From CBDAQR01 sp965199055 (GTDB taxonomy: Bacteria; Pseudomonadota; Gammaproteobacteria; Pseudomonadales; Halieaceae), in NCBI GenBank assembly GCA_965199055.1, contig CBDAQR010000003.1, positions 2,108,001 to 2,172,000 of the forward strand: a stretch of DNA of 64,000 nucleotides, given 5' to 3'. Within the stretch, counting starts at the first letter, position 1; each line of letters begins with the position of its first letter. The translations under genes and the position numbers were made by a program. The notes under the pieces are model-generated. The model was not told where the DNA came from and did no database searches. It worked only from the letters and a program-made list of their open reading frames with translations. Positions 24,755 through 33,342 of the stretch are shown piece after piece.

Positions 24755-25132
24755 TTAGCTCGTGGCGTTCCAACCCACAATTATCAAGGCCAGCCAGCCC
24801 ACCATAAAGGCGACACCACCGATCGGCGTGATTGCGCCAAGCCAGCGTATTCCAGTGAAGCTGAGCAGGTATAGGCTACCGGAGAAAATCAGGATACCGA
24901 CGATAAACGCTAGGCCACTGGTGTGAAGCGCCCGGGAAGCGGGCAGTTGCAGAGCGAGCAAACCGACCGCCAGCAATGCCAGACTATGGTAGAACTGATA
25001 CTGCACAGCTGTCTCATAGACAGACAAAGCGTATTCATCGAGGCGGTTTTTGAGAGCGTGGGCACCGAATGCGCCGAGCGCAACGGCCAGAAAGCCGCTG
25101 AAGGCGGCCAGGCTGATAAAGTAGCGAGCCAT
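24755..25132 (-). CDS. DUF423 family membrane protein
   Basis: A 125-residue inner-membrane protein of the YgdD/TMEM256 type with four hydrophobic helices. Diagnostic stretches are ALGAFGAHALK, YETAVQYQFYHSLALL and ITPIGGVAFMVGWLAL. The function is unknown. The ATG at 25132 was chosen over the adjacent TTG. It starts 11 nt after the rpoH stop, so is likely in the same transcript. Confidence 0.9.
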   Translation of the reverse strand: MARYFISLAAFSGFLAVALGAFGAHALKNRLDEYALSVYETAVQYQFYHSLALLAVGLLALQLPASRALHTSGLAFIVGILIFSGSLYLLSFTGIRWLGAITPIGGVAFMVGWLALIIVGWNATS

Positions 25133-25143
25133 CAAGCCGGGTA

Positions 25144-25999
25144 TCAGGCCTCGAGACTGACTCGCAATTTCTTCATGGCGTTCTGTTCCAGCTGGCGAAT
25201 TCGCTCAGCGGACACGCCATACTTGTCGGCCAGCTCATGTAACGTGGCTTTTTTCTCTGCCAACCAGCGGCTGGCAAGAATGTCCTGGCTGCGCTCATCA
25301 AGATTAGCCAAGGCCAGATGCAAGGCCTGTTCGCTACTCTCCGACCAGTCGGCATTTTCAACCAATAGAGCCGGGTCCTCGCGCTTGTCCTCGAGGAAAT
25401 TCGCGGGTGCCTGCCAAGCATCATCGTCATCCGCATCAGCCGGGCTATCATAGGTCACGTCAAAGGCACTGAGACGACCTTCCATGTTTTGCACATCGCG
25501 AACGTCGACGCCCAGATCCGCAGCAACGGCCTCCGCTTCACTCTGACTGAGCCAACCCAGCTGCTTTTTTCTGGCTGCGCAGATTAAAGAACAGCTTGCG
25601 CTGCGCCTTGGTGGTAGCCACTTTGACAATACGCCAATTGCGCAGAATAAATTCATGTATCTCAGCCTTGATCCAGTGCACAGCAAATGACACCAGGCGC
25701 ACGCCGCGCTCCGGATCAAACCGCTTCACCGCCTTCATCAGGCCTACGTTGCCTTCCTGCACCAGGTCGGCTTCATTGAGGCCATAGCCGTTATAGCTGC
25801 GAGCGATGTGCACGACAAAACGCAGGTGCGACATCACCAATTGGCGGGCGGCCTCAAGGTTATCGTTGTAGAACAGGTCCTCGGCCAGCTCTCGCTCCTG
25901 CTCGGCACTGAGCACGGGGATACTGCTGACGGCCTGTACATAGGCGGCCAGATTGGCACCGGGTACCAGCTGGTCGACAGGCGCAAGGCTTGTGTTCAT
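25144..25999 (-). CDS. rpoH: RNA polymerase heat-shock sigma factor RpoH, frameshifted
   Basis: Sigma-32, which directs RNA polymerase to heat-shock promoters. Two reading frames together give a normal protein. The first, from ATG 25999 (GGAG 8 nt upstream), covers regions 1.2 and 2 (DLFYNDNLEAARQLVMSHLR, NEADLVQEGNVGLMKAVKRF, RLVSFAVHWIKAEIHEFIL) and the RpoH box QRKLFFNLR, but terminates at 25538 after 153 codons. The second continues with QLGWLSQSEAEAVAADLGV and regions 3-4 (SAERIRQLEQNAMKKLR). The break is a run of six A (T at 25565-25570) where five restore the frame; the corrected protein would be 284 aa, the E. coli length. Since it is an important gene with both halves conserved, a sequencing error is most likely; a true lesion or slippage site cannot be excluded. 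Confidence 0.93.
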
Positions 26000-26028
26000 A
26001 AGGTTATCTCCATGTTGGGCGAACAATT

Positions 26029-26055
26029 CTAGCACTCATTGCATTAGAGTGCTAA
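26029..26055 (-). promoter_or_regulatory. CIRCE element (HrcA operator) upstream of rpoH
   Basis: The arms are TAGCACTC (26030-26037) and GAGTGCTAA (26047-26055) with a 9-base spacer. This matches the CIRCE consensus TTAGCACTC-N9-GAGTGCTAA in 17 of 18 arm bases; only 26029 differs. It lies 30 nt upstream of the rpoH ATG. On the minus strand a TCTAAT (26043-26048) inside it could be the -10 box, so bound HrcA would block transcription. CIRCE usually controls groESL or dnaK operons. Confidence 0.87.
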
Positions 26056-26114
26056 CCGTAGAAAAGTTCATTTTCACAGAAACAGAAAATAAATTTATCT
26101 TTAAAATCAGCAAG

Positions 26115-27074
26115 TTACCGCGGCTGTATCGCACTAAGATGTCTCGCGACGGCCAACCAGGCGCCCGTGAGCCCCAGAGTCGCGCCTCCGCCCAGCAAAA
26201 TTAGCCCCGCTGCGGGCCCCAAGCCGCGCAGTACGAACTCGCTTTGATACAGCAATGCCAATGCCGACAGCGGGCCTCGCAGACCCCACAGCGCCAGGCT
26301 AACCGTAAACCAGGCAATTAATGCACCGCCAAGGCCATACCACAGACCCGTGTAGAGAAAGGGTCGGCGCACAAAGGCATCGCTCCCGCCAACCAGTTTG
26401 ACCACCAAAATCTCGTCGCGGCGATTCTCTATCGCCAACCGAATGGTATTGCCAATGACCAGCAGCACACCCAGCGCCAGTATCGCTCCCAACACCGCGA
26501 CCAGCCGCTGACTCAACTGCATCAACGCATTAAGTCTTTGCACCCACGCCATGTCGAGTACGGCACGAGCGACGCCAGACTCCTGTTGCAGATGGGCCTG
26601 CAGCAATGCGGCGCTCTCCGGGTTCAGGTCATCGGCCTCGGGTGTTACAAGAATCAGATTGGGCAACGGATTATCATCGAGGTTCTTCAGTACATCGCCG
26701 AATCCGGACAGTTGCTGGAATTCCTGCAGGGCCTCCTGTCGCGTCACCAATCGCGTGGCCGCGACATCACTACGCTGCGCAATGCGCTGCTGTATCTGCT
26801 GCGCAGCTTCCAGCGACATTTCGTTGCGCAAAAACAAGGATATCTGGGCGGGGCTCTCCCAATTACCGCTGACCGCTTTGACGTTCTCCAAGGCGACGGA
26901 CAAGCCCACTGGCAATGCCATCGCTATACCAATAACCAACCAGGTCAGCAGGCTTCCCAGAGGATTGCGCAAAAGGCGCATCAGGCTGTCTCGCGAGGAC
27001 AGACGGTGGTGTTGAGACCAGGCTCGCAGCTGATCGCCGGCGCTGGCGCGCGCAGTTTTTGCACCACCCGCCAT
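26115..27074 (-). CDS. ftsX: Cell division protein FtsX
   Basis: Membrane subunit of the FtsEX ABC-type complex that activates septal peptidoglycan hydrolases. The 319-residue protein has a cytoplasmic N-terminal tail, a first transmembrane segment (LLTWLVIGIAMALPVGLSVAL), a periplasmic loop and three further hydrophobic segments (VAVLGAILALGVLLVIGNTI, GLWYGLGGALIAWFTVSLAL, GLILLGGGATLGLTGAWLAV), with ENRRDEILVVKLVGGSDAFV between. Its ATG overlaps the ftsE stop. It ends the ftsY-ftsE-ftsX operon, just upstream of rpoH. Confidence 0.96.
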   Translation of the reverse strand: MAGGAKTARASAGDQLRAWSQHHRLSSRDSLMRLLRNPLGSLLTWLVIGIAMALPVGLSVALENVKAVSGNWESPAQISLFLRNEMSLEAAQQIQQRIAQRSDVAATRLVTRQEALQEFQQLSGFGDVLKNLDDNPLPNLILVTPEADDLNPESAALLQAHLQQESGVARAVLDMAWVQRLNALMQLSQRLVAVLGAILALGVLLVIGNTIRLAIENRRDEILVVKLVGGSDAFVRRPFLYTGLWYGLGGALIAWFTVSLALWGLRGPLSALALLYQSEFVLRGLGPAAGLILLGGGATLGLTGAWLAVARHLSAIQPR

Positions 27075-27742
27075 CAGCTGTCTCCCCCCGGCGCAATCAA
27101 ACGGCCATTGCGCAGGGTGATGATGCGATGCTGCATGCGCGAAATCAGCGGCAGGTCGTGGCTGGCGATCAGCACTGTCACACCCACCTGATTGAACTGC
27201 TCAAACAGATTCATGATCTCTGCGGACAGCGCTGGATCCAGGTTTCCGGTCGGTTCATCGGCCAGTAACAGGCGCGGCTTGTTGACGACCGCGCGGGCGA
27301 TACCCACTCTCTGCTGCTCACCGCCGGAAAGCGTGATAGGCATGTCCTTTTCGCGGTCGAGCAGGCCGACTTTGTCGAGTGCAGCCCGCACCCGTCGACC
27401 GATATCGCGCAGGCTGTAGCCTGTAATCAGCAGCGGCAGGGCCACATTGTCAAATACGCTGCGATCAAACAGCAGCTGATGGTTCTGAAACACGACCCCA
27501 ACCTGGCGTCGATGCAGCGGAATTTGGGAGGCCCGCAGCGATTTCAGATTTTGGCCATTAACTAAAACCTGGCCGCGGGTCGGGCGCTCCATCAACATGA
27601 TGAGTTTCAGCAATGTGCTCTTGCCGGCACCGCTGTGGCCCGTCAGGAAGACCAGCTCATCGCTGTCGATGTTAAAACTCAGCTCGCTGAGCGCCTCGTG
27701 CCCCTCCGGGTAGCGCTTTGAAACCCGGTCGAAGGTAATCAT
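27074..27742 (-). CDS. ftsE: Cell division ATP-binding protein FtsE
   Basis: ABC ATPase partner of FtsX at the divisome. The 222-residue protein opens with MITFDRVSKRYPEG and has Walker A GHSGAGKST, Q-loop VFQNHQLL, signature LSGGEQQRVGIARA, Walker B RLLLADEPTGNLD and the H-loop in IASHD. Start and stop each overlap a neighbouring gene by one base (TGATG), typical for ftsYEX. Confidence 0.97.
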   Translation of the reverse strand: MITFDRVSKRYPEGHEALSELSFNIDSDELVFLTGHSGAGKSTLLKLIMLMERPTRGQVLVNGQNLKSLRASQIPLHRRQVGVVFQNHQLLFDRSVFDNVALPLLITGYSLRDIGRRVRAALDKVGLLDREKDMPITLSGGEQQRVGIARAVVNKPRLLLADEPTGNLDPALSAEIMNLFEQFNQVGVTVLIASHDLPLISRMQHRIITLRNGRLIAPGGDS

Positions 27743-28770
27743 CAGTCCTGCGCGAATAGAGCGTCAATAAATTCAGCGGCATGGAATGGCCGCAGATCTT
27801 CGGCCGATTCGCCCACGCCGACAAAACGGATAGGCAAAGCCAGCTTTTGCGCTATCGCAAATATGATGCCGCCCTTGGCCGTACCATCCATTTTGGTCAA
27901 GGTGATGCCACTGACGCCAACGGCATCGCGAAAGTGCTCGGCCTGAGCGAGGGCGTTCTGTCCCATTCCTGCATCCAGCACCAACATCACCTCATGAGGG
28001 GCGTTTTCATCGAGCTTAGCCATCACCCGCACCACTTTCTTCAATTCTTCCATCAGGTTGTCTTTGTTGTGCAAACGACCCGCTGTATCGGCAATTAGAA
28101 TGTCCACATCCCGTGCCCGGGCGGCTTGCAGGGCATCAAATATGACCGAAGCGCTGTCAGCACCGGTTTGCTGCGCGACCACAGGCACTTCGTTGCGCTC
28201 ACCCCAGGCCTGAAGCTGTTCTACGGCGGCCGCGCGGAAGGTATCGCCCGCGGCCAGCATCACCGACTTTCCTTCCGACTGGTAACGTCGCGCTAACTTG
28301 CCGATGGTGGTGGTCTTGCCGGCGCCATTCACGCCGACCATAAGAATAACGAAAGGGTTCGAACCGACCGCAACTTGCAGTGGTGCTTCACAGGGCGATA
28401 GCAACTCCTGTAGCTCCTGCTGCAGCGCCTTGTAGAGTGCGTCGCCATCTGCCAGTTCACGGCGTGACACCCGCTCCGCCAGGCGGCCCACGATTTCCAG
28501 CGTGGCGTCCACGCCGACGTCGGCTACCAGCAGTTCAGACTCCAGCTCTTCCAGCAGATTAGCGTCAATTTCCTTGCGCCCCAGGAACAAGCGCCCCGCC
28601 CCGGCAGCGAGTTGACCACTGGTGCGGCTGAGGCCACGGCGCAAGCGCGAAAATACGCTCTCGTCAGTCACCGCTTGGTCTTCACTTGCGGACTCCGCCG
28701 CCGCGTCCTGCGCAGGCTGTGAGGACTCATCGGCAGCGTCTGGCTTCTTGTCCCGCTGAAAGAATTTCAT
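27742..28770 (-). CDS. ftsY: Signal recognition particle receptor FtsY
   Basis: SRP-family GTPase that docks ribosomes making membrane proteins at the translocon. The 342-residue protein has a short charged acidic A domain (residues 1-45), the helical N domain and the G domain with G1 GVNGAGKTTTIGKLA, the insertion-box region GDTFRAAAVEQL, DTAGR and TKMDGTAKGG. It is the first gene of the ftsYEX operon and is divergent from rsmD. Confidence 0.97.
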   Translation of the reverse strand: MKFFQRDKKPDAADESSQPAQDAAAESASEDQAVTDESVFSRLRRGLSRTSGQLAAGAGRLFLGRKEIDANLLEELESELLVADVGVDATLEIVGRLAERVSRRELADGDALYKALQQELQELLSPCEAPLQVAVGSNPFVILMVGVNGAGKTTTIGKLARRYQSEGKSVMLAAGDTFRAAAVEQLQAWGERNEVPVVAQQTGADSASVIFDALQAARARDVDILIADTAGRLHNKDNLMEELKKVVRVMAKLDENAPHEVMLVLDAGMGQNALAQAEHFRDAVGVSGITLTKMDGTAKGGIIFAIAQKLALPIRFVGVGESAEDLRPFHAAEFIDALFAQD

Positions 28771-28823
28771 CTCTATCGCTTGGAAAAAACGCGTATCCTA
28801 CCACCTATGGAAGAGGCAAGGTA

Positions 28824-29414
28824 ATGGCGGGAAGACGAGCCGCAAGAGCCGCAGGAAACAGCGGACAGTTGCGTATCATCGGCGGAGAATGGCGCGGGCG
28901 AAAGCTGGCCTTTCAGGGCGCCGTGGGTCTGCGACCGACGGCTGATCGTGTGCGTGAAACTCTGTTCAATTGGCTGACCCCCGTGCTGCAGTCTGCACGC
29001 TGCCTCGACCTGTTCGCCGGTAGCGGTGCCCTCGGTCTCGAAGCGTTGTCTCGTGGCGCAAGCAGTTGTGATTTCGTCGAGCTCGACAGCCAAAGTGCAA
29101 CATGTATTGCCGAGCAACTTACCCTGCTTCAATGTGAGCGCGGCCAGGTCCACTGCACGACTGCGGACCGCTGGCTGGAATGCGGGAATCACAAGCCCTT
29201 TGATATCGTCTTCCTGGATCCCCCCTTCGGAAAGGGTATGCTGCCCGGTATCTGCGCCCTGTTAGAGCAACGGCAATTGCTCGCAGCCGATGCCTACATC
29301 TATCTGGAAGCCGGTGCCCGCGAAGCGGCCCCCGAGGTGCCGTCCAATTGGGCGCCGCACCGGGAAAAACGAGCGGGCGAAGTCAGCTACCGACTATTTG
29401 TCCGCGCGGACTAA
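28824..29414 (+). CDS. rsmD: 16S rRNA (guanine966-N2)-methyltransferase
   Basis: Methylates G966 of 16S rRNA. The 196-residue protein has the expected start LRIIGGEWRGRKL, LRPTADRVRETLFNWL, motif I CLDLFAGSGALGLEALSRGA and the catalytic DIVFLDPPFGKG. The ATG at 28824 sits after AAGAGGCAAGG; the longer in-frame extension overlaps ftsY and is not conserved. It leads coaD by 19 nt and is divergent from ftsY, as in most Gammaproteobacteria. Confidence 0.96.
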   Translation: MAGRRAARAAGNSGQLRIIGGEWRGRKLAFQGAVGLRPTADRVRETLFNWLTPVLQSARCLDLFAGSGALGLEALSRGASSCDFVELDSQSATCIAEQLTLLQCERGQVHCTTADRWLECGNHKPFDIVFLDPPFGKGMLPGICALLEQRQLLAADAYIYLEAGAREAAPEVPSNWAPHREKRAGEVSYRLFVRAD

Positions 29415-29433
29415 TTTGTTTAGCATCGTGACC

Positions 29434-29913
29434 ATGAAGACCGTTATCTATCCGGGGACATTCGACCCCATTACCAATGGGCACATCGACCTGGTCGAGC
29501 GCGCCGCCAAGCTCTTTGATCGCGTCGTTCTCGCCATCGCCTACAGCGAGAAGAAGTCGCCGCTGTTTACGCTGGAGGAGCGAATAGCGTTATGTGAGCA
29601 ATCACTTACTCACGTGGAAAACATTGAAGTTTGTGGGTTTACCGGACTAACAACCGACCTAGCGAAGAGCAAGGGTTCACACTGTGTACTGCGCGGCTTG
29701 CGCGCCGTCGCCGATTTCGAGTACGAATTTCAGCTGGCGAATATGAACCGAGCGATGTTCCCCGAGTTTGAGTCAGTGTTCTTAACGCCGTCGGAACACC
29801 TATCCTATATCTCTTCTTCACTGGTCCGTGAAATAGCGTCGATGGATGGCGATATCTCGCCCTTCGTGTCTGCCCCGGTGTGTAAGGCGCTGCAAGAAAA
29901 ATTCCCCGGCTGA
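29434..29913 (+). CDS. coaD: Phosphopantetheine adenylyltransferase
   Basis: Fourth step of coenzyme A synthesis: transfers AMP from ATP to 4'-phosphopantetheine. The 159-residue nucleotidyltransferase starts MKTVIYPGTFDPITNGHIDL with the TxGH-type motif (TNGH), then GLRAVADFEYEFQLANMNR and the C-terminal YISSSLVREIA. The ATG at 29434 matches family starts; a GTG two codons earlier is possible. It ends 18 nt before the convergent end of mutM. Confidence 0.97.
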   Translation: MKTVIYPGTFDPITNGHIDLVERAAKLFDRVVLAIAYSEKKSPLFTLEERIALCEQSLTHVENIEVCGFTGLTTDLAKSKGSHCVLRGLRAVADFEYEFQLANMNRAMFPEFESVFLTPSEHLSYISSSLVREIASMDGDISPFVSAPVCKALQEKFPG

Positions 29914-29931
29914 ACGCGCCTCCGTTTCCGA

Positions 29932-30747
29932 TCAGGACTGGCAGATGCGGCAGTACACCGTGCTGCGCTGCCCTAACCGGGTTTCGCTAAGCTGCTCTCC
30001 ACATACGGCGCAGGGCTCTCCGCCATGGTCATAAACATTGAGCTGCTGGCGGAAATAACCCGGCTTGCCATCCCCCCCGACGAAATCGCGCAGGGTGGTA
30101 CCGCCCTGCTCGACCGCCGCGGCCAGCACCTGTTTAATCGCCAGCACCAGTTTTTCATAACGCGGACGAGACACTCTGCCAGCCGCACGCCCGGGTCGGA
30201 TACCCGACAGGAACAGCGCCTCGTTGGCGTAGATATTGCCCACGCCCACGACGATGCGGCTATCCATGATGAAAGTTTTTACCGCTGCTTTGCGGCCGCG
30301 GGAGCGCCGGTAAAGGTAATCAGCATCGAACACGTCTTCCAGCGGCTCCGGTCCGAGGTGTGCTAGAAGCTCATGCTCTGCGGGCTCAGAGAGGGTCCAC
30401 AACATACAGCCAAAGCGCCGCGGGTCGTTGTAGCGCAAGACCCGACCGTTGCCGAGCACGATATCCACATGATCGTGTTTTCCAGGCGCATCCCCGGGTT
30501 CGACGACTCGCAAGGAGCCCGACATACCCAGGTGACCAATGAGTGTGCCAGCGTCGGTGCGAAACAGCAGGTACTTACCGCGCCGCTGGATGTCCTCAAT
30601 GGTGGCCCCAGGCAGCATGCGGCTCAACTCCTCGGGCACCGGCCAGCGCAGGCGCCGGTCGCGCACTAGAATCTCGCTCACTTTGTGGCCTTTCGCATGG
30701 GGCAGGATGCCGCGGCGGGTGGTTTCTACTTCAGGTAACTCAGGCAT
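29932..30747 (-). CDS. mutM: Formamidopyrimidine-DNA glycosylase
   Basis: Base-excision repair enzyme that removes 8-oxoguanine and formamidopyrimidines. The 271-residue protein starts MPELPEVETTRRG, with the catalytic N-terminal proline after Met removal, has the lysine in LIGHLGMSG, the helix-two-turn-helix with GVGNIYANEALF and a C-terminal C4 zinc finger (CAVC...CRIC). The ATG at 30747 is required because Pro2 is the nucleophile. It lies beyond the rpmBG terminator, so it probably has its own promoter or relies on read-through. Confidence 0.97.
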   Translation of the reverse strand: MPELPEVETTRRGILPHAKGHKVSEILVRDRRLRWPVPEELSRMLPGATIEDIQRRGKYLLFRTDAGTLIGHLGMSGSLRVVEPGDAPGKHDHVDIVLGNGRVLRYNDPRRFGCMLWTLSEPAEHELLAHLGPEPLEDVFDADYLYRRSRGRKAAVKTFIMDSRIVVGVGNIYANEALFLSGIRPGRAAGRVSRPRYEKLVLAIKQVLAAAVEQGGTTLRDFVGGDGKPGYFRQQLNVYDHGGEPCAVCGEQLSETRLGQRSTVYCRICQS

Positions 30748-30774
30748 GCGCAAATAGTACAAACTAACGGGCAT

Positions 30775-30800
30775 AAAAAAACCCGCCGCAGCGGGTTTTT
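30775..30800 (-). terminator. Rho-independent terminator after rpmBG
   Basis: The stem AAAAACCCGC / GCGGGTTTTT (30777-30786 with 30791-30800) closes a 4-base loop and is followed on the minus strand by a run of seven T. It lies 22 nt past the rpmG stop. Confidence 0.88.
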
Positions 30801-30821
30801 CAGTACAGGAAGCATCCAGGA

Positions 30822-30977
30822 CTACTTGATCTTGGATTCCTTGTACATGACGTGCTTGCGAACCACCGGATCATACTTCTTCATTTCCAGCTTGTCCGGG
30901 GTGGTGCGCTTGTTCTTGTCGGTGGTGTAGTAGTGTCCGGTACCGGCAGAAGACACCATCTTGATCTTATCTCTCAT
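30822..30977 (-). CDS. rpmG: 50S ribosomal protein L33
   Basis: A 51-residue basic protein of the large subunit, matching L33 through KIKMVSSAGTGHYYTTDKNK and PDKLEMKKYDPVVRKHV to the KESKIK end. It lacks the CxxC pairs of the zinc-binding form, so it is the zinc-independent type. The ATG at 30977 is preceded by AAGGAGAG. It follows rpmB by 11 nt and ends at a strong terminator. Confidence 0.97.
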   Translation of the reverse strand: MRDKIKMVSSAGTGHYYTTDKNKRTTPDKLEMKKYDPVVRKHVMYKESKIK

Positions 30978-30988
30978 CGTAGCTCTCC

Positions 30989-31225
30989 TTAGACCTTCTC
31001 ACCGCGAGCACGCAGGTCTTCGAGAACAGCCTCGATGCCCTTCTTGTCGATGATGCGCATGCCCTTGCTGGATACACGCAGACTGACAAAGCGCTTCTCA
31101 GACTCAACCCAAAAGCGGTGCTGGTGAAGATTAGGCAAAAAACGGCGGCGGGTGCGGTTCTTTGCGTGTGATACGTTGTTTCCGGTTACTGGGCGCTTGC
31201 CCGTAACCTGACATACTCTAGCCAT
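30989..31225 (-). CDS. rpmB: 50S ribosomal protein L28
   Basis: A 78-residue large-subunit protein with the canonical start ARVCQVTGKRPVTGNNVSHA and FLPNLHQHRFWVESEKRFV. The ATG at 31225 gives exactly the E. coli length and is preceded by GAGAGGAAAAC. It is the first gene of the rpmBG operon. Confidence 0.97.
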   Translation of the reverse strand: MARVCQVTGKRPVTGNNVSHAKNRTRRRFLPNLHQHRFWVESEKRFVSLRVSSKGMRIIDKKGIEAVLEDLRARGEKV

Positions 31226-31324
31226 GTTTTCCTCTCTCCCACTCACTCGCAAATCGGGTGGGAAACGTTGATTTTACTGGGCTGCGCCGGGGTTTTGCCG
31301 GACGCCTGCCAAACGGAGCGCGAC

Positions 31325-31353
31325 TTTATACCAGAAGCACACTGCCATAGCAA
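31325..31353 (-). promoter_or_regulatory. Sigma-70 promoter of rpmBG
   Basis: On the minus strand TTGCTA (-35, 31353-31348) is followed after exactly 17 bases by TATAAA (-10, 31330-31325), with a TGG extended -10 before it. It lies about 100 nt upstream of rpmB, in the 163-nt gap after radC, which otherwise holds nothing recognisable. Confidence 0.7.
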
Positions 31354-31388
31354 GAAAATGTTCCCCGCCAAAACCGCTGCAGCCCGCG

Positions 31389-32048
31389 CTATAAAAGGCC
31401 TGCGTCGACAAACGAGTAGTGTTCACCCCGGCCGATAATGATGTGATCAAGCACCCTGATATCAAGCAGTGCGAGCGCAGCCTGCAGACGCTCGGTGATG
31501 CGACGATCGGCGGCACTGGGTTCTGCCACCCCCGAGGGGTGATTATGCGCCAGGATCACGGCCGCACTATGTAGCTTCAATGCACGGCGCACAACCTCCC
31601 GCGGATAAACCGCCGCACCATCCAGCGTGCCAAGGAATAAGTCCTCACAGCGAATCAATGCATGCTGGCTATCGAGAAACAGACAGCAGAACACCTCTCG
31701 TGACCGGTTGCGCAAATGCCAATGCAGGAATCTGCGGGCCTGCTCCGGGGAAGACAGCACGTCCGAGGCACGCAATTGCGCTTCCGTATAGCGCCTGGCT
31801 AACTCCAAAGAAGCACGCAATTGGCAAAAGCGCGCGGGGCCTACGCCAGCTATAGCCAGCAGTTCAGCGCTGGACGCAGCCAGCAATGCATGCAGGCCAG
31901 CAAAGTGGCTGAGCAGTTTCTGCGCCAGCGCATGGCCACCGGTGCCAAGCGCCAGGCTGAGCAGCTCAGCATCGGAGAGCTCAGTAACTCCACGTGCCAA
32001 CAACTTCTCCCGCGGCCGGTCAGCCAGCGGCGTCTCTCGCACATCCAT
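31389..32048 (-). CDS. radC: RadC family protein (JAB/MPN domain)
   Basis: A 219-residue protein with an N-terminal helix-hairpin-helix region (ELLAIAGVGPARFCQL) and a C-terminal JAB1/MPN metalloprotease-like domain with the JAMM motif AHNHPSG plus the downstream aspartate. Despite the name no repair role is proven; the activity is unknown. The ATG follows GGGAGGAGC. It is divergent from coaBC and upstream of rpmB on the same strand, a conserved order. Confidence 0.95.
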   Translation of the reverse strand: MDVRETPLADRPREKLLARGVTELSDAELLSLALGTGGHALAQKLLSHFAGLHALLAASSAELLAIAGVGPARFCQLRASLELARRYTEAQLRASDVLSSPEQARRFLHWHLRNRSREVFCCLFLDSQHALIRCEDLFLGTLDGAAVYPREVVRRALKLHSAAVILAHNHPSGVAEPSAADRRITERLQAALALLDIRVLDHIIIGRGEHYSFVDAGLL

Positions 32049-32145
32049 TCTGCTCCTCCCTGAGCTGCGCGCTCTGTGTCAAATCCTTTGACGCAGTGTT
32101 ATCTTTCTTCTTCTTATCAACCAAGGAACCCGGTCGGTCAAGGCA

Positions 32146-33342
32146 ATGGGGCAATTATTCAACCGAAATGTTGTGTTAGGGGTCACGGGCGGTATCGCTG
32201 CCTACAAATCCGCGCAACTGGTACGCGACCTGCAAACAGCGGGGGCGTCTGTGCGGGTGGTAATGACTCAAGGGGCGACGGAGTTTATTACCCCGCTGAC
32301 CATGCAAGCATTGTCGGGCAACCCGGTACACATGGACCTGTTGGACACCGAAGCCGAAGCCGGGATGGGGCATATTGAGCTCGCCCGATGGGCCGACCTG
32401 GTGCTGGTAGCCCCGGCCACGGCGGACTTTATTAGCCGACTGGTGCAGGGCCGTGCGGACGATCTGCTAACGACGCTGTGCCTGGCGACCGATGCACCGC
32501 GTCTGCTAGCACCGGCGATGAACCAGGCTATGTGGCGAGATCCGGCGACGCAGCACAATATTGACCTGTTAGAGGAGCGCGGCGTCACACGAATCGGGCC
32601 CGCCGATGGCTCCCAGGCCTGCGGCGATATTGGCCCCGGCCGCATGGCGGAACCGACAGACATTTGTAGTGCCGCACTGTCACTGTTTGATACCGGGCTT
32701 CTCGACGGCCTCAAAGTCACCGTCACTGCCGGCCCCACGCGCGAGGCTATCGATCCGGTTCGCTACATCAGCAATCACAGCTCGGGAAAGATGGGTTTTG
32801 CCATCGCCAGGGCTGCAGCCGATGCGGGCGCCCTGGTTACCTTGATTGCCGGACCGGTGGCGCTGGACACGCCAGAAAACGTCACCCGTGTGGACGTGAT
32901 CAGCGCACAGGATATGCTGGAGGCGAGCCTGTCGGCAGCGCCAGACTGCGACATCTTCGTTGGCTGTGCAGCCGTCGCTGACTACCGGCCGACTGCTCAG
33001 GAAAGCCACAAGATCAAGAAGACCCATGATTCCATGACAATAGAGCTAATCCGGAATCCAGATATCATTGCAACGATCGCCGCGCAGGACCCCAAGCCCT
33101 TCACGGTAGGTTTCGCTGCTGAAACCCAGTCCGTTGAGGAATACGCCCGTGGCAAACTGGAGAAGAAAAAGCTGGACCTGATCGTGGCCAACGACGTCTC
33201 CGATAGTCGTGCCGGCTTCAATAGTGAAAACAATGCAGCTACCATCATCTGGGAAGATGATAGCCAGACCGTCGAGCTGACCGCCAAGACTGCGCTGGCA
33301 AGGACCCTGGTAGAGGTCATCTCCCGCCGCTACCGGGCATAA
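32146..33342 (+). CDS. coaBC: Bifunctional phosphopantothenoylcysteine decarboxylase/synthetase
   Basis: Does two consecutive steps of CoA synthesis. The N-terminal flavoprotein half CoaC (about residues 1-190) has VVLGVTGGIAAYKSA, the catalytic histidine in MGHIEL, PAMNQAMW and the active-site cysteine in GSQACGDIGPGRM. The C-terminal CoaB half (from about 190) has VTAGPTREAIDPVRYISNHSSG split by its loop, AVADYRP and the KIKK region. The 398-residue length is typical. A TTGACG 58 nt upstream may be its -35. In Pseudomonas dut follows; here the next gene is algC. Confidence 0.97.
   Translation: MGQLFNRNVVLGVTGGIAAYKSAQLVRDLQTAGASVRVVMTQGATEFITPLTMQALSGNPVHMDLLDTEAEAGMGHIELARWADLVLVAPATADFISRLVQGRADDLLTTLCLATDAPRLLAPAMNQAMWRDPATQHNIDLLEERGVTRIGPADGSQACGDIGPGRMAEPTDICSAALSLFDTGLLDGLKVTVTAGPTREAIDPVRYISNHSSGKMGFAIARAAADAGALVTLIAGPVALDTPENVTRVDVISAQDMLEASLSAAPDCDIFVGCAAVADYRPTAQESHKIKKTHDSMTIELIRNPDIIATIAAQDPKPFTVGFAAETQSVEEYARGKLEKKKLDLIVANDVSDSRAGFNSENNAATIIWEDDSQTVELTAKTALARTLVEVISRRYRA

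Noticed and set aside
25565..25571. Classical -1 programmed frameshift heptamer (A AAA AAG) in rpoH
   Set aside because: The heptamer is not in the required phase: the incoming frame reads AAA AAA G, and joining the two halves needs a +1 (or -2) shift. A homopolymer error or transcript slippage fits better.
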